This document shows, one piece after another, positions 27,870-36,117 of a stretch of 64,000 nucleotides of DNA (position 1 is its first letter; every line of letters begins with the position of its first letter). Source of the stretch: Endozoicomonas elysicola (GTDB lineage Bacteria; Pseudomonadota; Gammaproteobacteria; Pseudomonadales; Endozoicomonadaceae). Made by a program: the position numbers and the translations under genes. The stretch spans positions 176,764 through 240,763 of the forward strand of contig NZ_JOJP01000001.1 of NCBI RefSeq assembly GCF_000710775.1, read 5' to 3'. The notes below the pieces were generated by a model that worked only from the letters and a program-made list of their open reading frames with translations, was not told the DNA's origin and did not search any database.

Positions 27870-29177
27870 TCAGTAGTTCTGGCCGGAGCAGACACCGGTT
27901 GCCAGGTTATAGTTTCCGCATTGAACCGGTGCAGACCAATCAGCAACAATCTTGGAGCTTTCAGGCAGGAAGTCGGTCCATGCATCACCAATAACGCCAC
28001 CTTTGGTCTCCCAGACAATCTCAAACTGACCATCATCCTGAATCTCACCAATCAATACTGGCTTGGTCAGGTGATGGTTGGTGTTCATCACCGCGGTTCC
28101 GCCCGTGAGGTTAGGAACAGTAATGCCATACATGGCTGAGCGCACTGCATCAATATCGGTGGTACCGGCCTTCTCAACCGCCTCAACCCACATGTTAAAG
28201 CCGATGTAAGTCGCTTCCATCGGGTCATTAGAAACACGCTCTTCATCCTTAATAAAGGACTGCCATGTTTCAATAAATTCGTCATTGGTTTCACTTTCGG
28301 CACTCATGAAGTAGTTCCATGCCGCCAGGTGGCCTACCAATGGCGCTGTATCAATGCCGGAAAGCTCTTCTTCACCAACCGAGAAGGCGATCACAGGAAT
28401 ATCTTCAGCAGAAACCCCCTGGTTACCCAGCTCCTTGTAGAAAGGAACATTGGCATCGCCATTGATGGTCGAGATCACTGCGGTCTTTTTACCGGCATTA
28501 CCAAACTTCTTGATATCAGAAACAATGGTCTGCCAATCTGAATGACCGAACGGCGTGTAATTGATCAGGATGTCAGCCTCTTTGACGCCTTTGCTTTTCA
28601 GGTAGGACTCAAGAATTTTGTTGGTTGTTCTTGGGTATACATAGTCGGTACCGGCCAGCACAAAGCGTTTTACCGCACCACCCTCTTCACTCATCAGATA
28701 ATCTACCGCCGGAATAGCCTGCTGGTTGGGTGCAGCGCCGGTGTAGAAAACATTTTTGGAGGACTCTTCCCCTTCGTACTGAACCGGGTAGAACATCAGA
28801 CCATTCAATTCTTCCACAACCGGCAGTACTGATTTACGGGATACCGAAGTCCAGCCACCAAAAATAACATCAACGTCTTCCTTAACCAGAAGCTCTCTGG
28901 CTTTCTCCGCAAACAGTGGCCAGTCCGATGCAGGGTCAACGACAACGGCCTCCAGTTCCTTACCCAGCACACCACCATTTTTATTCTGTTCTTCCACCAT
29001 CATCAGAACGGTATCTTTCAGTGTGGTCTCACTGATGGCCATGGTGCCGGACAAAGAGTGAAGTACACCAACCTTAATCGTGTCTGCAGCCTGAGACATC
29101 ACTGACAATGACAGTGCTGCGGTAGCCACCGAGGCACTTAAAAAGCTTCTGGATAGTTTGCATAACCGGTTTTTCAT
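27870..29177 (-). CDS. urtA: Urea ABC transporter substrate-binding protein UrtA
   Basis: This periplasmic urea-binding protein has 435 residues. The ATG at 29177 is chosen because it follows a strong GGGGA ribosome-binding site and begins a proper signal peptide (MKNRLCKLSRSFLSASVATA, cleavage after SQAADT). The reading frame is open further upstream, but that extension has no family resemblance. The mature protein opens with TIKVGVLHSLSGTMAISE, and blocks such as FGGWTSVSRKSVLPV and FYPVQYEGEESSKNVFYTG are typical of UrtA. It heads urtABCDE and has its own sigma-54-type promoter. Confidence 0.96.
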   Translation of the reverse strand: MKNRLCKLSRSFLSASVATAALSLSVMSQAADTIKVGVLHSLSGTMAISETTLKDTVLMMVEEQNKNGGVLGKELEAVVVDPASDWPLFAEKARELLVKEDVDVIFGGWTSVSRKSVLPVVEELNGLMFYPVQYEGEESSKNVFYTGAAPNQQAIPAVDYLMSEEGGAVKRFVLAGTDYVYPRTTNKILESYLKSKGVKEADILINYTPFGHSDWQTIVSDIKKFGNAGKKTAVISTINGDANVPFYKELGNQGVSAEDIPVIAFSVGEEELSGIDTAPLVGHLAAWNYFMSAESETNDEFIETWQSFIKDEERVSNDPMEATYIGFNMWVEAVEKAGTTDIDAVRSAMYGITVPNLTGGTAVMNTNHHLTKPVLIGEIQDDGQFEIVWETKGGVIGDAWTDFLPESSKIVADWSAPVQCGNYNLATGVCSGQNY

Positions 29178-29226
29178 AGCTTCCCCGCTATTGATTGTTC
29201 GCTGTTCGTTTCCTGAACAGGGGATA

Positions 29227-29241
29227 GCAAGAGGTGTGCCA
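29227..29241 (-). promoter_or_regulatory. Sigma-54 (RpoN) promoter of urtABCDE
   Basis: Read on the minus strand, TGGCACACCTCTTGC matches the -24/-12 consensus TGGCAC-N5-TTGC exactly, with GG-N10-GC spacing. It lies 50 bases upstream of the urtA ATG, leaving room for a transcription start near 29215. Confidence 0.85.
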
Positions 29242-29373
29242 TGGTCAGCAAGAGTAACGGCAAAACGGGAGAACAGAGCCTTTCTTAAAATTTTCCGATT
29301 TGTTTGGCCTTTATAGGAAATAACAGAGGGCATGCCATATTTCGGAGCACAGGAAAAACACAGCAACTTATGT

Positions 29374-29390
29374 TGCACCAAATCAAGGCA
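29374..29390. promoter_or_regulatory. NtrC-like binding site in the urt/ure divergent region
   Basis: TGCACCAAATCAAGGCA keeps the outer half-site bases of the NtrC consensus (TGCACC ... GCA) at 12 of 17 positions. It lies about 85-150 bases from both sigma-54 promoters, a normal enhancer distance. A lone GGTGCA half-site occurs near 29452. Confidence 0.5.
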
Positions 29391-29397
29391 TTCATAA

Positions 29398-29411
29398 TGA
29401 CCATATGGTCA
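29398..29411. promoter_or_regulatory. Perfect 14-bp palindrome TGACCATATGGTCA between urtA and ureD
   Basis: This perfect dyad lies in the middle of the divergent urea promoter region, seven bases from the NtrC-like site. It looks like an operator for a dimeric regulator, but no regulator gene in the window can be linked to it. Confidence 0.45.
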
Positions 29412-29467
29412 GGTATTATGTCGGCGACAAATGACGTATTCAGCGAAATACGGTGCAAAACGCCGTC

Positions 29468-29482
29468 TGGCACAGGTTTTGC
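29468..29482 (+). promoter_or_regulatory. Sigma-54 (RpoN) promoter of the urease operon
   Basis: TGGCACAGGTTTTGC is an exact TGGCAC-N5-TTGC match with GG-N10-GC spacing, 48 bases upstream of the ureD ATG. It faces away from the matching promoter of urtA. Confidence 0.88.
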
Positions 29483-29530
29483 CATTGATCACCAATAAAT
29501 AAAAGATCCCGAAAAGCACAAGGCTGTAAT

Positions 29531-30421
29531 ATGCAATCATCATCTGGTGAAACAGAGAGCGACCAAAGCAGCAGGCTATGCAGCCCAGAGTCATCTTCAT
29601 CGGGTTGGCGTGCCGGGATAGAAGTAGAACTGAAACACCTGAATGGCCGAACCCTGATGGGACAAACCCGTCATTACGGGCCCCTGCGTATTCAACGCCC
29701 TTTCTGGCCGGAAGGAAAAGACCTTACTCACCTTTATATTCTACACCCCCCAGGTGGTCTGGTAGCCGGAGATGAACTGGTACAGCGCTTTTCCATCAGA
29801 AAAGGCGCCAGAGGACTGGTCACAACGCCTGCTGCAGGGAAAGTCTACTTCAACGGCAATGGTCAACTGCAAAAACAGACAACACACATCACCATCAGCG
29901 ACTCAGCTTCCATGGAGTGGCTGCCTCAGGAAACCATCCTGTTTGATGGCGCCATTACCGAGCTGGATACCCGTATTGAACTGACCGGCAATGCGCTTTA
30001 TGCCGGTTGGGATATTATCTGCCTGGGCCGAACCGCCAGTGGAGAAAAATTTACCCGAGGGCAACTGACCCAACATCTCAGTCTGACACGGGACAGCAAG
30101 CCACTCTATCTTGAAAGGCTCAGTTTTGATGCTGAATCAGAACTGCCAAACTCTCTTTTAGGGCTCCATAACCACACCGTTTTTGGAACCTTTCTGATCA
30201 CACTGGAAAACCCACCGGACTTATCCAACCTGCATAACCAACTCGTCGATAAAGGCTGGCATCAGGTTACTGCCATCACCTGGCGGGCCGGTGTGTTTAT
30301 TGTGCGCTACCTTGGTGACTCATCAGAACAGGCCAGAACCATTTTTACCTGGATCTGGGAAGCTGAGAGAGAACAGTTTAATGGCCGAACGGGGTGTCGG
30401 CCACGTATCTGGAATACCTAA
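29531..30421 (+). CDS. ureD: Urease accessory protein UreD
   Basis: UreD is the scaffold chaperone that binds apo-urease and recruits UreF and UreG for nickel insertion. The 296-residue protein opens with the family hallmark G-x-T-L-M-G-Q-T-R-H-Y-G-P-L-R-I-Q-R-P-F-W-P-E, followed by HLYILHPPGGLVAGDEL. An AAGG ribosome-binding site sits seven bases before the ATG. It is the first gene of ureDABCEFG, behind a sigma-54 promoter. Confidence 0.96.
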   Translation: MQSSSGETESDQSSRLCSPESSSSGWRAGIEVELKHLNGRTLMGQTRHYGPLRIQRPFWPEGKDLTHLYILHPPGGLVAGDELVQRFSIRKGARGLVTTPAAGKVYFNGNGQLQKQTTHITISDSASMEWLPQETILFDGAITELDTRIELTGNALYAGWDIICLGRTASGEKFTRGQLTQHLSLTRDSKPLYLERLSFDAESELPNSLLGLHNHTVFGTFLITLENPPDLSNLHNQLVDKGWHQVTAITWRAGVFIVRYLGDSSEQARTIFTWIWEAEREQFNGRTGCRPRIWNT

Positions 30422-30463
30422 AACCACTTCATATTTAACGAATAATAAAGCCAGGATCTCACT

Positions 30464-30766
30464 ATGGAACTTACCCCCCGGGAAAAAGATAAGCTGCTCC
30501 TCTATACCGCTGCATTGGTTGCCGAACGTCGTTTAAATAGAGGCGTCAAACTGAATTACCCGGAATCAATTGCCCTTATTTCCATGCACATCATGGAAGG
30601 TGCTCGTGATGGTAAGTCGGTCGCTCAGTTAATGAATGAGGGCCGAGAAGTCATCACCCGTGAGCAGGTTATGGATGGCATTCCTGAAATGATCCATGAG
30701 GTGCAGGTGGAAGCAACGTTCCCCGATGGCACCAAACTGGTCACTGTTCATAACCCCATAGCCTGA
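30464..30766 (+). CDS. ureA: Urease subunit gamma
   Basis: This is the smallest structural subunit of urease, 100 residues, which is the standard length. It shows [20 protein letters not shown] at the N-terminus and [11 protein letters not shown] in the middle, both diagnostic. An AGGA ribosome-binding site precedes the ATG. UreA, UreB and UreC assemble into the (alpha-beta-gamma)3 enzyme. Confidence 0.97.
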   Translation: MELTPREKDKLLLYTAALVAERRLNRGVKLNYPESIALISMHIMEGARDGKSVAQLMNEGREVITREQVMDGIPEMIHEVQVEATFPDGTKLVTVHNPIA

Positions 30767-30775
30767 GGATTTATC

Positions 30776-31117
30776 ATGATACCAGGAGAAGTGATTGCCT
30801 CTGCCGAACCCATTGAGATTAACGCCGGAAGGGAAACTGTAAGCATCTCTGTAGCCAATACCGGAGACCGTCCTATTCAGGTGGGTTCTCACTACCACTT
30901 TTATGAAACGAATCCGGCACTCTCTTTTGACCGGGCCCAGACACTCGGGTTTCGATTGAATATCCCGGCAGGTACGGCTGTACGTTTTGAACCCGGTCAG
31001 GACCGACAGATAGAGCTCGTTCGCTATGCAGGCAAACAGGAAATTTACGGATTCCGTGGTGAGGTGATGGGCGTACTGCCACAACGGGAAGAAAAAGCGC
31101 CGGGAGAAGAGAAATGA
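30776..31117 (+). CDS. ureB: Urease subunit beta
   Basis: The 113-residue structural subunit begins [20 protein letters not shown]. It includes [21 protein letters not shown] and [10 protein letters not shown], all diagnostic of UreB. A GAGGA site precedes the start. The last four bases overlap the ureC start (ATGA), giving translational coupling. The C-terminal tail is slightly extended with charged residues. Confidence 0.97.
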   Translation: MIPGEVIASAEPIEINAGRETVSISVANTGDRPIQVGSHYHFYETNPALSFDRAQTLGFRLNIPAGTAVRFEPGQDRQIELVRYAGKQEIYGFRGEVMGVLPQREEKAPGEEK

Positions 31118-32832
31118 CCATCAAAACGACACAGATGGACCGGCAAACCTATGTAGATATGTTCGGCCCCACCGTAGGCGACAAAGTACGTTTGGGGGAT
31201 ACCGAGCTGTTTATCAGCCCTGAAAAGGATTACACCGTCTACGGGGATGAAGTGAAGTTTGGCGGTGGTAAAGTGATTCGTGACGGTATGGGCCAGAGTC
31301 AGCGGCCCGGTGCTGATGTTGTTGATACGGTTATCACCAATGCACTGATTCTCGACCACTGGGGCATCGTCAAGGCCGATATCGGGATCAAACAGGGTCG
31401 TGTCGAAAAAATTGGCAAGGCCGGTAACCCGGATGTTCAGGAAGGTGTGGATATTATTATCGGCCCGGGAACCGAGGTCATTGCCGGAGAAGGCCAGATC
31501 ATTACGGCTGGCGGTGTCGATGCCCACATTCACTTTATCTGTCCTCAGCAGATTGAAGAAGCCTTAACCTCGGGCGTCACCACCATGCTGGGTGGAGGCA
31601 CAGGACCAGCAACAGGCACCAATGCCACCACCTGTACGCCCGGTACCTGGCATATCAGCACCATGCTCAAGGCAGTGGATAGTCTGCCCATGAACATTGG
31701 CTTTCTGGGCAAAGGCAACGGCAGTCTGCCAGAGGCTCTGGAAGAACAGGTGCTGGCAGGTGCCATGGGCATGAAACTCCACGAGGACTGGGGAACCACA
31801 CCAGCCTCTATTGACTGCTGTCTGACCGTCGCTGAGAAATACGACATTCAGGTCGCTATCCATACCGACACACTGAACGAATCCGGGTTTGTGGAAGACA
31901 CACTGGCCGCCTTTAAAGGCCGAGTTATCCACACGTACCATACGGAAGGTGCCGGCGGTGGCCATGCACCGGATATCATTAAAGCCTGTGGCGAAAGCTA
32001 CGTACTACCATCGTCGACTAATCCAACACGCCCCTACACCGTCAATACGGTTGATGAGCATCTGGACATGTTGATGGTCTGCCATCATCTGGATCCCAAT
32101 ATTCCTGAAGATGTGGCATTTGCCGATTCCCGTATCCGCCGGGAAACCATTGCTGCTGAAGACATCCTCCATGACCTGGGTGCTTTCAGTATGATCGCAT
32201 CAGACTCTCAAGCTATGGGGCGTGTCGGTGAAGTCGTCAGCAGAACCTGGCAGACAGCCCACAAAATGAAAGTTCAGCGGGGATTACTGCCAGAAGATAC
32301 GGATGCCGGTGTGGATAACTTCCGGGCCCGTCGCTATATCGCCAAGTACACGATAAACCCCGCCATTACCCATGGTATTGCACATGAAGTCGGCTCCATT
32401 GAACCAGGCAAGCTGGCAGACCTGGTGCTCTGGAAACCAGCATTCTTCGGCGTAAAACCCTCACTTGTGCTGAAAGGAGGCGCCATCGCAACGGCACCTA
32501 TGGGTGACCCGAATGCCTCCATCCCGACACCTCAGCCTGTGCATTACCGCCCCATGTTCGGATCTATGGGACAGGCCGTAGCAGACACCTCATTGTCGTT
32601 TGTTTCTCAGGCAGCACTGGATGCCGGCATTGGTGAAAAACTGGGTCTGAAGAAAACCTTATCTGCCGTCAAGAACACCAGGACAGTTCGCAAGGCAGAT
32701 ATGGTACTCAATACCTGGCAACCCCATATGGAGGTTGACCCGGAAACCTATGAAGTGCGAGCTAATGGAGAACTGCTGGTCTGTGAGCCAGCAGAAGAGG
32801 TGCCCCTGGCTCAACGTTATTTCTTATTCTAA
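31114..32832 (+). CDS. ureC: Urease subunit alpha (catalytic)
   Basis: The 572-residue catalytic subunit hydrolyses urea to ammonia and carbamate at a dinuclear nickel site. Metal ligands are visible: the H-x-H pair in [14 protein letters not shown], the carbamylated lysine in [11 protein letters not shown], the histidines in [12 protein letters not shown] and [15 protein letters not shown], and the aspartate in [15 protein letters not shown]. The mobile-flap motif [20 protein letters not shown] is intact. Length and motifs indicate a functional enzyme. Confidence 0.98.
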   Translation: MTIKTTQMDRQTYVDMFGPTVGDKVRLGDTELFISPEKDYTVYGDEVKFGGGKVIRDGMGQSQRPGADVVDTVITNALILDHWGIVKADIGIKQGRVEKIGKAGNPDVQEGVDIIIGPGTEVIAGEGQIITAGGVDAHIHFICPQQIEEALTSGVTTMLGGGTGPATGTNATTCTPGTWHISTMLKAVDSLPMNIGFLGKGNGSLPEALEEQVLAGAMGMKLHEDWGTTPASIDCCLTVAEKYDIQVAIHTDTLNESGFVEDTLAAFKGRVIHTYHTEGAGGGHAPDIIKACGESYVLPSSTNPTRPYTVNTVDEHLDMLMVCHHLDPNIPEDVAFADSRIRRETIAAEDILHDLGAFSMIASDSQAMGRVGEVVSRTWQTAHKMKVQRGLLPEDTDAGVDNFRARRYIAKYTINPAITHGIAHEVGSIEPGKLADLVLWKPAFFGVKPSLVLKGGAIATAPMGDPNASIPTPQPVHYRPMFGSMGQAVADTSLSFVSQAALDAGIGEKLGLKKTLSAVKNTRTVRKADMVLNTWQPHMEVDPETYEVRANGELLVCEPAEEVPLAQRYFLF

Positions 32833-32848
32833 ACACTGAGGACCGTTT

Positions 32849-33337
32849 ATGTTGAAGTTAATCGAGCGCCTCCCAAATGAGAGCAAAGCGTTTACTGACG
32901 AACTTCTGCTCCCTTTTGATGAACGCAAGCGTGGACGACTGAAAGCCGTTACGGTGAATGGGCAGGACGCCGGTATCTTTATTGATCGTGGTGAAGTGAT
33001 GCGAGATGGCACTCTGCTCCAGGCTGAAACCGGAGAGGTCATCAGGATTACGGCTGCCAATGAAGCAGTCACCACAGCCCGCTGCGGTGATCCCCTGACC
33101 TTTGCCCGAGCCTGTTATCACCTGGGCAACCGGCACGTCCCTCTGCAGATAGACGACAACTGGCTGCGTTATCAGATTGATCACGTTCTGGATGAAATGG
33201 TGAGACTGCTTGGACTGGAGCTTGATCATGAGCAGGCGCCCTTTGAGCCTGAGAACGGTGCCTATGCCAAAGGCCATTCTCACCACCACAGTCATGACCA
33301 CGGGCACGGACACGAAAATCATGAGCATCACCACTGA
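32849..33337 (+). CDS. ureE: Urease accessory protein UreE (nickel metallochaperone)
   Basis: The 162-residue protein delivers nickel to the UreDFG-apourease complex. It has the family core (KRGRLKAVTVNGQDAGIFIDRGEVMRDG, then ACYHLGNRHVPLQI with the conserved metal-binding H). The C-terminus is very His-rich (last 20 residues H-S-H-H-H-S-H-D-H-G-H-G-H...), a nickel-storage tail. A GAGGA site precedes the ATG. It overlaps ureF by 17 bases. Confidence 0.96.
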   Translation: MLKLIERLPNESKAFTDELLLPFDERKRGRLKAVTVNGQDAGIFIDRGEVMRDGTLLQAETGEVIRITAANEAVTTARCGDPLTFARACYHLGNRHVPLQIDDNWLRYQIDHVLDEMVRLLGLELDHEQAPFEPENGAYAKGHSHHHSHDHGHGHENHEHHH

Positions 33338-33995
33338 GTCTCTGCTGGGACTGCTGCATCTGGCCAGCCCTGCACTGCCAGTGGGTGCGTTTGCTTACTC
33401 CCAGGGACTGGAAACGGCCATTGACAGACAGTGGTGCTATGACCGTGAGACGACGGGTAACTGGATCAGCGAGCTGATGCAGCAGGGCATGGCCCGTTTG
33501 GATATACCGGTATTTTTCAGGCTGTACGATGCCTTCTCGGTAGAAGATCAGAAACAGGTCACTCATTGGAACAACACCTTGCTGGCATTCAGGGAAACCC
33601 GTGAGCTGTACGACGAAGACTGTCAGGTTGGCCGCGCGTTCTCTGTCTGGGTAAAGTCCATGTTTCCAAATGAAACGCGCACGGACTGGCTACAGACTCC
33701 CACACAGGCTGCTATGTTTGCCCTGTCCTCGTTATGCCATGGCATCGATAGGAAAATAGCGGCAACCGGTCTGCTCTGGTCCTGGTGTGAAAACCAGGTA
33801 ACCGCAGCCACCAAGGCTGTTCCGCTTGGCCAGACGGATGCCCAGCACATTCTGAAGCGTCTGATTAACGAGATAGAACCGGCGCTCACCATAGCCAGAT
33901 CACTGGAAGATCATGAAATCGGTAACAACCTGATGCACTTTGCCATGGCCAGCTGCTGGCATGAGCATCAGTATTCAAGATTATTCAGATCGTAA
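33321..33995 (+). CDS. ureF: Urease accessory protein UreF
   Basis: UreF is the regulator of the UreG GTPase in the activation complex. The ATG at 33321 is chosen because the protein from here begins [31 protein letters not shown], the exact family start; a longer open frame upstream is only the shadow of ureE. It has 224 residues. The conserved N-terminal S-P-x-L-P-V-G-[AS]-F-[AS]-Y-S-x-G-L-E motif is intact, and the C-terminal half is helical as expected. Confidence 0.95.
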   Translation: MSITTESLLGLLHLASPALPVGAFAYSQGLETAIDRQWCYDRETTGNWISELMQQGMARLDIPVFFRLYDAFSVEDQKQVTHWNNTLLAFRETRELYDEDCQVGRAFSVWVKSMFPNETRTDWLQTPTQAAMFALSSLCHGIDRKIAATGLLWSWCENQVTAATKAVPLGQTDAQHILKRLINEIEPALTIARSLEDHEIGNNLMHFAMASCWHEHQYSRLFRS

Positions 33996-34032
33996 CCAGA
34001 CAACTTATTCCGCAGTAAAAAGGACAAAAACA

Positions 34033-34683
34033 ATGACAACATCAAGAACTCCACAAACCCTGCGTGTCGGTGTTGGCGGCCCGGTCGGTTCCGGTAAAAC
34101 TGCACTGCTGACCAAACTGTGTGCTGCCATGCGCGACCATTACAACCTGGCCGTGGTCACCAACGATATTTATACGAAAGAAGACGCTCAATTCCTGATG
34201 CGCAATGAAGCACTGGATGAGGACCGGATTATCGGTGTTGAAACCGGCGGCTGCCCACACACAGCCATTCGTGAAGACGCTTCCATGAATCTGGCCGCAG
34301 TTGATGAACTGTGCCAGCGCCACCCTGGCCTTGAGCTGGTTCTGGTGGAGTCTGGTGGAGATAACCTGAGTGCGACTTTCAGCCCAGAGCTGTCTGACCT
34401 GACGCTTTATGTCATCGACGTGTCTGCCGGAGACAAAATCCCACGTAAAGGCGGTCCGGGCATTACCCGCTCTGACCTGTTAATCATCAACAAGACTGAT
34501 CTGGCTCCTCATGTGGGTGCGTCTCTGGAAGTCATGGACCGAGATGCAAAAAAAATGCGGGGAGAACGCCCATTTTTCTTCACCAACCTGAAAGCAGACG
34601 AAGGGGTTCGGGAGATCATCGATTTCATTATCGATAAAGGCATGCTGGATGCCAAAATGCCGGAAGAAGTGGCTACCGCATAA
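34033..34683 (+). CDS. ureG: Urease accessory GTPase UreG
   Basis: This SIMIBI-class GTPase powers nickel insertion. It has 216 residues from ATG 34033, which follows an AAGGA site; the upstream open extension overlaps ureF and is not needed. Motifs are [12 protein letters not shown] (P-loop), the metal-binding C-P-H in [33 protein letters not shown], and [13 protein letters not shown] (base recognition). Confidence 0.97.
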   Translation: MTTSRTPQTLRVGVGGPVGSGKTALLTKLCAAMRDHYNLAVVTNDIYTKEDAQFLMRNEALDEDRIIGVETGGCPHTAIREDASMNLAAVDELCQRHPGLELVLVESGGDNLSATFSPELSDLTLYVIDVSAGDKIPRKGGPGITRSDLLIINKTDLAPHVGASLEVMDRDAKKMRGERPFFFTNLKADEGVREIIDFIIDKGMLDAKMPEEVATA

Positions 34684-34730
34684 GAAATCCAACGGTATAA
34701 CTCATTAGAAACCAAATAGGGAAAACAACA

Positions 34731-34934
34731 ATGAAAACCAAATTACTGACTCTGGCCAGCATGAGTACCCTGATCTCCAGTCAGGCAATGGCCCATCCGG
34801 GCGATCACTCTACCGGTGGAGTGATGGCGGCTATCTGGCATCAGCTGACTGAGCCAGATCACCTGCTGTTTGCAGGTTTAGTGGCTGCGGCTGTTATTGT
34901 TGGGGTGAAGGTTTTCCGGAAAAAAAAGGCCTGA
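34731..34934 (+). CDS. Small signal-peptide/one-TM protein resembling a minimal HupE/UreJ segment
   Basis: The 67-residue protein has a signal peptide ending at SSQAMA. The mature protein starts H-P-G-D-H and continues with HQLTEPDHLLFAGLVAAAVIVGVKVF and a basic tail (RKKKA). HupE/UreJ nickel permeases begin in the same way after processing (HPG-H... then a helix with a P/L-D-H motif), but they have six or more helices and this protein has one. It lies 47 bases after ureG with its own AGGGA site, so it is probably part of the urease operon. A nickel-handling role is inference from context and the His motifs. Confidence 0.65.
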   Translation: MKTKLLTLASMSTLISSQAMAHPGDHSTGGVMAAIWHQLTEPDHLLFAGLVAAAVIVGVKVFRKKKA

Positions 34935-34942
34935 GCCATTTA

Positions 34943-34971
34943 AGCATCGGCCTTTGGAAAGGGTCGATGCT
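34943..34971. terminator. Hairpin at the end of the urease operon
   Basis: Arms AGCATCG and CGATGCT enclose an inner CCTTT/AAAGG stem, giving a compact interrupted hairpin nine bases after the last operon gene. It also lies just beyond the 3' end of the convergent gene ending at 35000. There is no strong T-run, so it may be a bidirectional weak terminator. Confidence 0.55.
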
Positions 34972-34999
34972 GCCCAATAATTAAATTCTGAAAATTCAA

Positions 35000-36010
35000 T
35001 CAACGCTCTGACGCAGGGCCTGTCGAGTCAGGTGGAAGGCCAGATAAAATATCCGGCGGCAATTTTGGTAATTCAGGAGGCGTCCCTTCAGTACGCGCTT
35101 TTGCTTCTATATAGACCTCACTTTTCGTAAGCTCAGAGGATAAGTACTTTTTATAAACCCTCGGTTCACTGTTTATCTGCTTCCAGCTGAAAGGAACTAC
35201 TTTTTTCAGCTCTACAAGGTTGATATCACCTTCACTGCTACTTAATAAGTTTTGCAAATTCTGTCGTGCTTCAACTGTTAACTCTGTGTTTAACTGACTC
35301 CACTCTTTCAAGCCATTTTGTAATTGCTCAAAAGTCTGGCTATCTCTTTTCAAGACGGGGAACTGATATTTATCACCTTTGAAATTCCAGTCTATACAGG
35401 CTAACTCCTCACTACTGAAACCATCACTCTCTTTTGCTTTGGAATATGGGCTTGCTCCTGCAATCCTATCCAGCTTGATTACCAAGTCTTCCAGTTTTTC
35501 CAGATGCTGGGTGTGCTGCACAATCTCAGAGGGTGACATTCGCTGAGGTTGTTTATCAAGGCCAAAAAACTTGTGACTAACCAATATGCCTTCGCTATCA
35601 CTCCCACTTGGAGAATCTTCCAATTCTGCAAATGGCAACTCTTGAAAAGCTGCTAACCGGCCAGCCTCTTCAATGCTGGTTTGCTCCTGTATATAACCAT
35701 CTACATGAGAAGGCTCCACAGCGTCTCCTATTTCCACCGGATTCTGGTCCGTTCGATCCAGAAAGCGCTGTGTAACAATTGGCTCTGTGGTAATGGAACG
35801 ATCGCCAACACTCTGACCAGTTTTCGCTCTATCTCCGATATCCATTGTGGGCATGTATTTTTCAACCTGAGAGACAACGGCTACATCATAACCATTAAAC
35901 AGAGCCTTCAATCCTTCCCATGCTGAGGCCAGGCGGCCAACTCCATTGCTCCGCGAGACCGTATACGCTTCCGACATTGCCTTGAATCCGGCAGAGATAT
36001 GATTGTCCAT
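35000..36010 (-). CDS. Unrecognised acidic, hydrophilic protein with proline-rich C-terminus
   Basis: The 336-residue protein has no signal peptide, membrane segment or family motif that I can recognise. It is rich in Glu, Ser and Asp, largely helical in appearance in the middle (about residues 165-260). It ends in a proline-rich tail of the form P-P-E-L-P-K-L-P-P-D-I-L-S-G-L-P-P. Composition and position, between the urease operon and a repeat-flanked gene, suggest an accessory lineage-specific gene. A secreted effector is possible but there is no direct evidence. Confidence 0.6.
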   Translation of the reverse strand: MDNHISAGFKAMSEAYTVSRSNGVGRLASAWEGLKALFNGYDVAVVSQVEKYMPTMDIGDRAKTGQSVGDRSITTEPIVTQRFLDRTDQNPVEIGDAVEPSHVDGYIQEQTSIEEAGRLAAFQELPFAELEDSPSGSDSEGILVSHKFFGLDKQPQRMSPSEIVQHTQHLEKLEDLVIKLDRIAGASPYSKAKESDGFSSEELACIDWNFKGDKYQFPVLKRDSQTFEQLQNGLKEWSQLNTELTVEARQNLQNLLSSSEGDINLVELKKVVPFSWKQINSEPRVYKKYLSSELTKSEVYIEAKARTEGTPPELPKLPPDILSGLPPDSTGPASER

Positions 36011-36117
36011 AGAGAATCCATGATTCTGGTTGCATCATCATGGATTCATCGACTTACATATGAAAGAGTTAAGCTGTAACAAGGGTGTTCACAATTAGAC
36101 ATGTGACCAGCCCCTAG

